From: Vitrella brassicaformis
Taxonomy: Eukaryota; Sar; Vitrellaceae
Assembly: GCA_001179505.1 (NCBI GenBank)
Contig: CDMY01000248.1
Span: 1 to 40,486 of the forward strand
Direction of reading: 5' to 3'
DNA length: 40,486 nucleotides
Shown here: one piece after another, positions 1-9,345 of the stretch
Layout: each line of letters starts with the position of its first letter
Position numbering within the stretch: position 1 is the stretch's first letter
Program-made: the position numbers and the translations under genes
Notes under the pieces: generated by a model
Seen by the model: the letters and a program-made list of their open reading frames with translations, nothing else
Database searches by the model: none
Told to the model about the DNA's origin: nothing

Positions 1-132
1 GGCCGTGTGCATGCTTCTATGCATGTGCATGCTGCTAGTTTAGTGCGTGACCTGGACAGGATCCCCTCGGGGTTACAGACACGAGTCTCGTTAAACACAA
101 TAACCAACCAACCACCAGTCCTGCCTGTGTCT

Positions 133-2851
133 ATGATGGATGTGGAGATGGACGGTCCGCGAGAGGAGGGGAAGGGGGACGGCGAGGAGATGAATGGATC
201 TCGAGATGAGGATGCCATGCCGGCAGCAAAGATAGGCCTCTACGAGCTCGTGCTGAGGCAGCTGCAGGATGACGGGTAGATACGTAGGCAGGCGCCAGAT
301 GCGACACAGATCCGGGCATTACTTGATCTTCATGTGTGGTGGCTTGTGTCTGTCTGTTTGGAGGTTCGCTGATGTGGCGGCCGCGTTGAGCAGCCGGACC
401 CACATCTCTGCCAACAGCAGTGTGCCTGATGACCACCTCTTCCAGCTCTACGAGGACAAACTCTTCGCACACGCATACGGTATGGTATGCGATTCCCACA
501 CACAAACCGCTCACCCTTCAGTCTTTCGCGCCTCGTTTCTTGGTCAGGTAATGGCGCGTCGGCTGCCACTGACGATGCGGGTGAGCGTCGGTGGGTGCCT
601 GTGCCGACTAGGGCACAGCCGCTGCACACGCCCGGTGCACCTCTCCAGTCCACCGATACCACCGTCGAGGCCGCCATGGAATGCAAGTGAGAGGATGGCC
701 GGACATGGTGCATGCGCAGGGGGAGAGATCATGCAACACACGCCTGCCTGCCTGCCGTGTGCATCCAGGGAGTCGCTGCGTGTTCTGTCGAGCCGCGTCA
801 AGACAGACTGCCTCCACCATGCACACCAACAGACGGGCGAACGGGTATAGACACGCAACGCAACCGCAGACACAGAAAGCTACACGGCCACCGTGTGTGT
901 GTGTGGGTGTGGTCAGAGCGGCGTGTCAGTTGTTGTGAGTAACGACGGCCAGTTCGTGGCCAGCAGCGGCTCTGACTGCACCGTGCGCGTTATGTTCCTG
1001 TCGAAGCTCAGGGCCACACGGGAAGCCAGCCCACGACACGAACGACACCACTCAGAGCGGTAAGTGGGGCGGAAGGGACCGGGCTTTGGTCATTCGCGAC
1101 CGCGCACACGCATTTCTCTCGTGTATGTATCGATCAGTGTCTTGACTCGCGTGTACGAGGACCACACCGAGCCGGCGACATCGATGGCATTTCACCCACG
1201 AAAGTGAGCCAATCCAATCAGACATCCCATCCATCATTCAGCTGCCATCCCATCCACGCTGACGTTTTGTGTGCGGTTCATTATTCGTTAATTAATGCAT
1301 TCATTCAGGCCCTACCTGTACACGGGCAGCAGTGACCGCACTGTCAAGATCTTCGAAACCAACAAAAATGCCCGGAAACAGAGATCTTCAGGTGCACACG
1401 CAGCACTGTACACCTCTTGGGCTGCGTTGCGTTGCGCTGCCTGCAGGGTGTGGTGTCTGTTTGTCGGTGTTGATGCAGGCGAGATCCAGGAGGCGTATCC
1501 CATTCGCTGTATGGCGATGCATCCATGTGGAGACTTCCTGCTGGTCGGCACGGCTCATCCAATCATCAGGTGTGTGAGGTGCTGAGCTGCTCGCTCGTCC
1601 ACCTTTCCATCCATCCATGCCCGTTGTTTGCAGGTTGTATGACGTCAACACGCTCGGGTGCTTTATTGCCTTTCGGCAAGACCAGCACCACAAGGCAAGA
1701 CAATGGCACATACGACTGACTGCATGGCATGGCACCCCACCCGTTCTTGTATGCGCATAGGGTCTCATGTGTGTGTGTGTGTGTGTGTCCAGAGCAGCAT
1801 CAACGACCTCCAGTGCACTTCTGACGGCAGTGTGTTCGCATCGGCGTCGGCTGATGGCGTCATACAGGTGAGAAATGGACAACAAACCGGCCGCATGCAT
1901 CGATGAGTTATCATCTTCCTGCATCTTATTCAATCCAGATATGGGATGCCGTGAGCAATCGAAGCATCAATAGGCTCCCTAACGCGCACAGGTACCGTAC
2001 GGCAGTAGGCGAGCACCAGGGTAAAGAAAGGCCCATCATCCGTCACGTGTCCCGTGCTATGCTGGCTGGATGGATGGCTGGCTGCAGGAGTCTGGCGGTC
2101 GAGACGGTGCGGTGGTCCAGGAACCTCACATACCTTCTGTCCGCGGGAAGGGTAGGCAAATACCACCACCACATAGACAGACAGACAGACAGATGAACGA
2201 GGAGCGTGCACATCTGTGTGTGTTCAGGACGGCCGCACCCGTTTGTGGGACATGCGCAAGGGCGAGGAGGTGTTCGTCTTCGCCGGCGGGTCGCGCGAGA
2301 GCTACTGGCGCAAGTCGATATTCCTCTACGATGAGAGATACGTCGCATCCATCAGCACAGGTGGGTCGGTGGCTGGTTCGGTGGATGTAATGAATGCACC
2401 TACCAACACAACCTTCTATCTTTGTGAATGCATATGTGTGTGTGTGTTTGTAGATCCGTCAGTCCGTGACGTGCTGCTGTTCAATGCCGGCACTGGCGAG
2501 GCGCTCGCACCCCTGCACGTCTACACGTCAGCCAACCAGTAAGCCGCGCATACATACCATCCGAGCAGACTTCTCGGAAGGGAGACACCATGCATGCGGG
2601 ACGGACCTCTGTGGCTGCATTGCATGTCTGGTGTGGGTACGTGCAGGCCTGCCCGATGCGCGGATGTGGCTGCCTCACCCACGCAGCTGGCTGTGTCGAC
2701 TGTCGGATCAGACGCAAGGTCAGTCAGTGAGTGAGTGAGGCTGCTATTCATGAGTTGTCGTGCGCTACATCCATGTGCCTTACGGGTGTGCTTGTGCAGG
2801 TGTCGGTATCTGGAGCTGAGCTATGCCCAAGATGACCGCAGGACTGACTGA
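133..2851 (+). CDS. CSTF1: Cleavage stimulation factor subunit 1 (CstF-50), WD40 protein
   Basis: CstF-50 is the WD40 subunit of the nuclear CstF complex, which binds the GU-rich element downstream of the poly(A) site during mRNA 3'-end formation. I assemble 15 exons in phase: 133-275, 364-479, 548-686, 919-1059, 1138-1203, 1309-1391, 1479-1569, 1634-1694, 1793-1867, 1939-1991, 2088-2151, 2228-2360, 2454-2538, 2647-2718, 2800-2851. They give 457 residues; human CSTF1 has 431. The N-terminus carries the dimerisation-like stretch LYELVLRQLQDDG. The WD repeats follow family order: IQEAYPIRCMAMHPCGDFLL, LYDVNTLGCFIAFRQDQHH, IWDAVSNRSINRLPNAH, then a C-terminal SPTQLAVSTVGSDAR blade. The ATG codons at 133 and 136 are equally possible starts. 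The intron at 1695-1792 begins with GC. Identity is secure; the fourth exon's acceptor is the least certain boundary. Confidence 0.93.
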
Positions 2852-3262
2852 AGGATGGATGGGTGGATGGGTGGATGAATGGGACGAACAGATGTCTGCA
2901 CTCGTATGCATATTCTGGCTGGGGCACATCCGTCAGACGGTGTCTTCATACTCACCTAATCCAATTGACCTGATCTGAGAGGAGAAGAGAAAGGCAAAAA
3001 CGCGCGGATAAGATATTCCGCAGCGGCTATGCACGCATCCTACTGGCTGATGCATGTGCATGAATACATGATTCTGGCTGGGGGAAATGGTTTCGTCTTT
3101 GCAATGCGCACCGGTCTGTTCCTGCGTCAGAAGGTGTCTTCATACTCACCTTATCTGACCGAGGAGCAGATCGCAGCAGACGAGAAACGACTCAGATCGC
3201 CGGCCGGTTAGCTCCCTCCAGGGGCGTCACATGCAACGTGTCCCCGTAAAACCGAGTTCGGC
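2852..3262. other. Intergenic region with a partial direct duplication
   Basis: No convincing gene. Two stretches, 2912-2960 and 3071-3154, share the blocks ATTCTGGCTGGGG and CGTCAGAnGGTGTCTTCATACTCACCT. The first copy lacks about 40 bases found between the blocks in the second. The second copy lies in an open frame at 3029-3211 that ends before the kinase start, so it may be a gene fragment or upstream leader sequence. Confidence 0.45.
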
Positions 3263-6200
3263 TTGGGGGCCTTCTCAGTCTGTTGGGTTGCGGCTGCAAT
3301 GGCTACATCCGCCCCGTCGTCGCGTCAGGGCGGCCCAAGTCAGCCAGCCGTCCCTCATGATAGTGGAGGAACATCGACTGGAACAGGAAGCAGCTCAGGA
3401 CCGAGCCGCAACAATTCTCACAACACCAACATGTCCAGCAGCCCACCGTCTCCCTTTCCACTCACTTTAGCGGCAGGCGGAGCCCAGGGAGCACTCTTCG
3501 CGCCCAACGGACCTGCACGCAATGGCATGCAGACCAGCACTCTAAGGGCTCCCCCAGACCAAGCTCCCCTTGACCAACAGCACCAGCAACCTCAGCAGTC
3601 ATCAGTCCAGTCACCTGAGCCCCCGTCCTTCGCCCACCCCTTTGCCGTCCCCCCCACCATCCCCCCAAATATGTCCCATCCGTTCAGTGTGCCGCCAGTG
3701 CCGTGCTACCCCCCTCCCCCGCCCTCCCCCTCGCCAGGAAGCGCAGGTGATTCGCCGACGAGCACTGCCAGCAGCATGCACACGCCGTATCGCAGGGAGC
3801 CGACCCTGATCCAGTCGGTTGCCGACATCAATGACATGTACGAGATGAAGTTCAACGAGAAACTCGGCAGCGGACAGTAAGCTAATGACCACACAGCACA
3901 ATGGGGCCAGAGAAACATGTTGTGTGCATCGATCGCATTCGTGTGGTGTTTGGTGCAGCACTGGAGAGGTGTTTGACGCCGTGTGCCGACAGACCAACCA
4001 GCAGCGCGCCATCAAGCGCATCCACAAGACAGACCTGAAGTACGTAGCACCCACACCCCCACATGGACACACGACACACACGCTGTCTCTGATTGCATCT
4101 CTCATTCTGTCCATCCAGGTTGGTTGTGGACGAGTCGTACTTCCGCGACATCTACGACTTCATAGTTCGCTGCGGCCACCCCAACCTGGTCAAGATCTGT
4201 GAGGTGCTCGAGGACCCCGAGCACTTCTACATCGTGATGGAGAAGTGCAAGGGGCCCGACCTGGTGGACTTCACGGAATCGTTCGAGCCGGGTGACATTC
4301 CTGAGGCGGACTGCAAGCGCATCATGAGGAACCTACTCGCTGCTGTCCGACACCTGCATGAGCATAGGGTAAGTGGGTGGGGCAATGGAGGGATGGGTGG
4401 GTGGCCCACCTGCACATGCCTCCCTCCCCCCACCAATCATCTCACTTGTCCATCTCTCCCTGCGGTGTGTTTGTCAGCTACTGCATCGCGATATCAAGCT
4501 TGACAACGTGCTCTTCAAGGACCGGCCTGGAGGTCAGGTGGTGCTCCTGGACTTCGATATGTGTATGTTTATCGACCGAGCCGACTCCCCCAAGACCGTC
4601 GAGAAGGAGGGAGAGATCTCTGTAGTCGGCACCAGAGGCTACATGGTAAGCAACAAGCAAACAAGCAAGACAGCAGCAACGGGCAGACAGTGGGGAAGAT
4701 GTCTGTGGCTGGCTGTATGTGTGTGTGCAGGCTCCTGAGTGTTACAAGGGTCAGAAGGGTCAGTACACCCAGGCGTCAGACCTCTGGGGATGCGGCGTCA
4801 TCCTGTAAGTCAGAGAGAGAGAGACACCAATGTCATCAAACCATCAACACACACAAATCATCATCACACCCTCTGTGTGTGCAGGTACGTGTTAATCACT
4901 GGTAATTTCCCATTCATCCTGTCCGAGTGCAAAAGCAGCCGGGAAGTGCGAAGGGTTCTCAGACAGGTAAGGATGAGCGCGAGACGCTTTACACACACAC
5001 AACGGATTCATATGCTCGCGCGTGTGTCAGGGTTTCCTCAAGTTCGAGGACGCCGTAGTGCAGCGTTTCCCTGCTGCCACCGACCTCATAAGCCGTCTCC
5101 TGACCTACCACCCCAATGGCAGACCATCCTCAGGTAGATCGCACAGAGAGAGGAGCTCTGCCACCTAGGTGCCGTGGGAGACGTGCCTGTGTCACGTGTG
5201 TGTTGTGTCAGCGCAAGAGGCGTTGGATCATCCCTGGTTTGGACCGTCCCTCTTGTGCCGTCCCTACCCCCTCACCATGCCAACCTCGTCGACTGGGCTG
5301 ACAGCACCCCCGATGACGGCACCCCCATGGATGACGCCAGCACCCCCAGGGATGACGCCAGCACCCCCAGGGATGATGACGCCAGCACCCCCAGGGATGA
5401 CGCCCCTGACGGCTCCCCCAGGCATGACGCCCTTGACGGCTCCCCCAGGCATGGCGCCCCTGACGGCTCCCCCAGGTATGACGCCCCTGACGGCTCCCCC
5501 AGGCTCCCCCAGGCATGGCGCCCCTGACGGCTCCCCCAGGCATGACGCCCCCCGCCCCCGTCCAGCAGCAGGGCAGCGCCAACAGCCCATCGCACATGCA
5601 CAACCCCACTGGTGGACCCCTGTTGCCCATGCCACCCATGACGCCCCCCGGCAGCTCCCCCGTGCACAACCCATTCGCCCACGTGTCGCCGAACGCATCG
5701 CCATCCCCGCTGACGCCGCGAGCACAATCGCTGGAGCTGCCCCACGACGGCCACCCCGTCCACCCGCATCGGCAGCCAGTAAGCAGATGAGATACGCACA
5801 CCCACACAAAAGACTTGGGGGCGGAGATCATTTGGAATGTGTTGTGACTTCGTGTGTGTGTCTGTGGGTGTCCGATGCAGGCCTTGACAGTTGAGATGGG
5901 GGACCGTCCAATCAGAGCCAGGCCAGCTCACCCACCCCGCAGCCAAGCCCCACTCACCAGCAGCAACGCCACAACACATCCGGGAGCGACAGTGCCGAGG
6001 GCCTCATCTCACCCAACGCCATCAGCCTTCTGGACCAGGCCATCCGGCACACTGTGGATGGTGTTGACTTGGGTGGGGAGGGGCTGGTGTCCATGGGGCT
6101 GGTCGGCATGGGACATGAGGGCGGTGACGACGGGCGGGCAATGGACATGGACGAGGCGGACGGCCGCTCGTTCACCGGCGCACAAAGCAACTTGGGAGCC

Positions 6201-7430
6201 GGCACTGCTGGTACGTCAGGAAAGACACCACATCAAGCCCTTCCCACCACACACATCAGAGGTCGTTCTGTGCCATGCGTGCCGTGTTGTGTGCAGAGTT
6301 GATGAGTCCGGCCCTCTCTCACTCGACCGGCCCGGCTGATGTGACCAATTCCAGCAGCACACCGCAAATCCCTCCCCCATCACTGCAGCAGCCCCAGGCA
6401 CTGCCCCAGCCAGGCATTCCATCGCAGAAAAGAAGTGCAGCACTGCTGACCGGAGCCACTGGGCAGCAGCAGCGGCAGCAGCAAGAATTGTTCTCGTCGA
6501 TCCCGTCATCTCTATGGCTCATGGATAAGGGGCAGGGTGCCATTGGGAAGGGACGGGGGCAAGGAATGGCTGGCACTGCACAGGATGCATCTAGCAGCAG
6601 CACTGGCACAGGTGGGTGGGTCTGAGGGTTGGCTTGGTGGTGCTCGCTCATGTCTCTCGATCGTGTCTCATTCTGGTCGATCAGGTGGTGCCAAGTTGGT
6701 TCCGATGGGTCGCACCTCGCAGACGGGCAGTGCTGCCAGTACTGCCGAGTCCCAGGCGGATCCCAAGCAAGAGGCCCTTAGTGTGGCATGTAAGTGAAGA
6801 ACTGGCTGATCAATCACCAATGGGACGCACTTTTGCGTGTCTCTTTCCTCCTTTGCTTTTTCAATCCAGGTTGTGAGTTGCTGAGCCCGACGCTCGGTCA
6901 CAGCAGCATGACGGTGGGCAGCAGCGGGTCGGCTCTCTTCGGCTCATCGCACGTGGCCACCGCCGCACTCTCCCACGCCCCCCCGTCCCTATGGCCAGGC
7001 ATCACACACTTGGGCCCACATATCAGAGGCAACGGCAGTGGGGGTATCCTCGCCCCGTGGGAAGACTCACGGCCACAGACCATGACGGCACTTCTGACCG
7101 GGGCCGCCGGGCAGCAGCAGCAGCAGCAGCAGGACTCGTTCACGTGGCCTCCGTCATCGCTATCGCTAGATGAGGGGAAAGGTGCCCCTGGGGCCGGGCG
7201 GGGGCAGGGGATAGCAGGCACTGCACAGGATGCATCTAGCAGCATCACTGGCACAGGTGGGTGGGTCTGAGGGTTGACTTGGTGATGCTCGCTTATCTGT
7301 CTCGGTCGTGTCTCATTCTGGTCGATCAGGTGGTGCCAAGTTGGTTTCAATGAGTCGCAGGCGGCAGGCTAAGGGTGGTGCCGGGCTGTGTATGTGCATG
7401 GGGAGTGGGTTGTGTACTGCATGTCAATGA
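3263..7430 (+). CDS. Atypical CAMK-like Ser/Thr protein kinase with long low-complexity tail
   Basis: The first exon (to 3876) encodes a P/S/Q-rich leader ending in the glycine loop EKLGSG. Kinase exons follow at 3959-4039, 4119-4368, 4478-4645, 4731-4804, 4885-4966, 5031-5133 and from 5212. Visible motifs are AIK (ATP lysine), HRDIKLDN (catalytic loop), GTRGYMAPE (activation segment), DLWGCGVIL, and ALDHPWF closing the domain. Two positions are unusual: DFG reads DFD, and the alpha-C glutamate position appears to be Ile with an Asp beside it. After the domain come MTPLTAPPG-type repeats (about 5290-5560), then P/S/Q-rich exons to a stop at 7428-7430. A 10-bp tandem duplication at 5492-5511 breaks the frame in the repeats. 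The downstream frame still looks coding and joins by an intron from 5779 to about 5916. Starts at 3263 and 3299 are both possible. The kinase call is secure; the tail model is tentative. Confidence 0.82.
5290..5560 (+). repeat. 27-bp tandem repeats encoding MTPLTAPPG-type units
   Basis: About eight degenerate units encode variants of (M)TPAPPG followed by nine-residue MTPLTAPPG units. The later units are 27 bases long and nearly identical. The tract lies just after the kinase domain and is probably a disordered linker. The long open frames on the opposite strand here are by-products of the repeat. One unit carries an extra 10 bases (5492-5511), which shifts the reading frame. Confidence 0.85.
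6440..6714 (+). repeat. Intragenic exon-intron-exon duplication, copy 1
   Basis: This segment encodes ALLTGATG, a Q/R tract, then GQGMAGTAQDASSSSTGTG. It continues through intron 6612-6684 into an exon starting GGAKLV. It is repeated at 7088-7359 with intron and exon borders conserved, so it arose by duplication of genomic DNA inside the kinase gene. Confidence 0.88.
7088..7359 (+). repeat. Intragenic exon-intron-exon duplication, copy 2
   Basis: Second copy of the 6440-6714 segment: ALLTGAAG, a pure Q7 run, GQGIAGTAQDASSSITGTG, intron 7256-7329, then GGAKLV. The glutamine tract is CAG-only here but interrupted by CGG in copy 1. After this copy the gene ends within about 70 bases. Confidence 0.88.
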
Positions 7431-7690
7431 GAATGCATGTCTTCGTGAGCTGGTATGACGGTACATGATGGCTGCTTAATGGGAGACAAACGAGCGTGGA
7501 TACATGAGTAATGGGACATCTCTTCAATCTCTTCAAGTGGCATGAGTCATTGAGCAGCCAGGCAATGAAGACCACTATCCCACCATACTCTTGTTCGCTA
7601 ACAGCCATCGTCCTCACACCCGAGCACACCATCCTGGCTCCATCCATCCATCCATCCAGTGGCGGAGAGATTTCTGTGCACTTTCAACAG

Positions 7691-7703
7691 ATATAAAATG
7701 TAG
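7691..7703 (-). other. Recurring 13-bp element, copy 1
   Basis: Minus-strand CTACATTTTATAT, identical to the elements at 16411-16423 and 26073-26085. It lies on the 3' side of minus-strand kinase-exon fragments. Function unknown. Confidence 0.6.
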
Positions 7704-7774
7704 GCAACGATCATTTGGTGACTGCCACTGACTGGGGATTCTCTGGCCTTTACGCTCGGTGGTCTGCAGTCAAG

Positions 7775-7816
7775 CCACAAATTCACAGCCACAAATTCAC
7801 AGCCACAAATTCACAG
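7775..7816 (+). repeat. 14-bp perfect tandem repeat, three copies
   Basis: The unit CCACAAATTCACAG occurs three times without mismatch at 7775-7788, 7789-7802 and 7803-7816. It lies between the recurring 13-bp element and the first kinase-exon fragment. Confidence 0.95.
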
Positions 7817-7840
7817 CGAGGCGGTGTCTTCCCTTCCCCG

Positions 7841-7960
7841 CGCCTCTGTCTCGTGCGCCTGCTGTGCTATGTGCGTTGTACATACCCTCCCTCTCCCAGT
7901 CTCTCCCTCATGTCGTACAACATGCTAATCTCCCCAATGGACGGCTGATCTCCGTCCTCG
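7841..7960 (-). pseudogene. Kinase glycine-loop exon fragment, copy A
   Basis: On the minus strand this encodes an acidic stretch and then MLYDMRERLGEGG, followed at once by a GT donor (GTATGTAC). The sequence resembles the start of a protein kinase domain and the DMYEMKFNEKLGSG of the neighbouring kinase. No downstream minus-strand exon with VAIK, HRD or DFG motifs follows, so I read it as a relic or stranded exon. It is duplicated at 8159-8325. Confidence 0.5.
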
Positions 7961-8158
7961 TCCCCACCGAAGTCCCCCCACAAATCGTCCTCAATGTCCT
8001 CGGTGGACGTGCTGCTGGTCGGTCCGTCGGCAAACAGGCAGCGAATACCTGACCATACCTGCAACGCACACATCACATCACATCACATCACATCCACCAA
8101 CGATCCAACAACTCATTCAATTCAATCAGTGTCTGTGCAGACGGATTTCAGACGCGCG

Positions 8159-8325
8159 CGCCTCTCTCTCGTGCGCCTGCTGTGCTATGTGCGCTGTACG
8201 TACCCTCCCTCTCCCAGTCGCTCCGTCATGTCGTAGAACATCCTGATGTCCTCGGTGGACGGCTGATCGTCCTCGTCCCCACCCCCTCGTCCTCAATGTC
8301 CCCAATGGACGGCTGATCTAAGTCT
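8159..8325 (-). pseudogene. Kinase glycine-loop exon fragment, copy B
   Basis: A diverged duplicate of copy A. The minus strand encodes QPSTEDIRMFYDMTERLGEG and then a GT donor (GTACGTAC). The acidic 5' part is rearranged relative to copy A: the blocks containing GGACGGCTGATC appear in a different order. No kinase core follows. Confidence 0.5.
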
Positions 8326-9079
8326 CCATGCGACGAATGGGTTGAACTTTGACGGCGTCAAGAAGGAGGACAGAGGCCTTTTTTTTTCGGCCCCAATCGA
8401 AACCCCCAGTTTGACCCCCGTCGGCGTGTGTCATGGTGCTGGCAGTGCTGGTGGGCGAGTCCCTGCCATTCAGGTTCACTCGGTGCATTTCACGTCCGGC
8501 CAGTGCATGAGGTCCTCAAAGTGCCCTGCTGATGACAGGCAGTCGATTGGGGTCCCGTGGCCTCGTGCGCGCCCTGCAAGCACAAGCTAATTATGCACAA
8601 CACATACAGGCCAGGTCACATTCGTGGCGCCGGTGACGTCAGCTCAGTCAGACTTGGGCCGACCTGACGCGACTTTCGGCCCATGGGGCGGGTTTCGGCA
8701 GCCGTTGGGACTTCCATGACCCTGAAAGAAGGTCCCAAGAACCGTGATGCACAAACGACGGCAAAGGGCGGAGAAGAAGTGCACCACAGTCTGCATTCCA
8801 TCATGCATGTCTGTACTCAGCTTACCAGCGAACACGCCGATTGGCCCTGTGGGCAGAGTGACGAAAGAGAAGTGGAATTGATCACTGCAAGAAGAGAGAG
8901 AGAGGGGGCACTCTTGCTCCAGCGGTTGAGAGGGGGGCCATGGCGACAAAACTGATAATGGATATGTGCACTATGCTGCTTCGACGGCGACATGAATGTA
9001 CCTACATAAATGGAGATGAGGTAGAGGCTTGTGCGATGAATATATAAGCCGAATGAGCCTACCTTGAGCCTCTGTGCCG

Positions 9080-9129
9080 CCTCTCGTAGGACTCAAGGTC
9101 GCCAGCCCGGCGAGGGGTCCTACGAGAGG
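9080..9129. other. 13-bp perfect inverted repeat with a competing stem
   Basis: The arms CCTCTCGTAGGAC (9080-9092) and GTCCTACGAGAGG (9117-9129) are perfectly complementary around a 24-base loop. ACCTTGAG at 9061-9068 can instead pair with CTCAAGGT at 9092-9099, overlapping the first arm by one base. It may lie in the 5' leader of the next gene or form a small structured RNA. It resembles no RNA family I can name. Confidence 0.55.
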
Positions 9130-9345
9130 AAGAATCTGTCAGTGTCCGCGATGAGGGAGGCGGCGCGAAGACGAGGGAGGCGAGGGGAACGATGGAACGG
9201 CACACGGTGCGTAACTTTGTGCTTTACTTTGCGCTACTTTTTTCAAGGGTTTATCGGGTTTGTGTCCATTCTCGACCTTTTTTCGCGCGCGCCGAGAATT
9301 TCCCTGTGACAGATCCGACAGATCTCCACCCGGTCTGCTGCGACG

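Larger units (their letters stand above)
7431..9345. other. Gene-poor 1.9-kb region with repeats and kinase-exon fragments
   Basis: No intact gene is visible. From left to right it holds an ATCC minisatellite (about 7640), a recurring 13-bp element (7691-7703), a 14-bp tandem repeat (7775-7816), two related minus-strand fragments coding for a kinase glycine loop (7841-7960 and 8159-8325), an ACATC microsatellite (about 8065-8090), a T9 run near 8382, and a TATA-like ATATATAA near 9041. A perfect inverted repeat (9080-9129) lies within 270 bases of the next gene's start. Confidence 0.6.

Noticed and set aside
5208-5979. Long minus-strand open frames (up to 235 residues) opposite the kinase repeats
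   Set aside because: They are repeats of GGAVRGVMPGGA-type sequence mirrored from the 27-bp coding repeat, with no motifs. They are by-products of a GC-rich repeat.
8065-8090. ACATC repeats considered as a CRISPR-like array
   Set aside because: The five-base units are contiguous with no spacers. It is a simple microsatellite.
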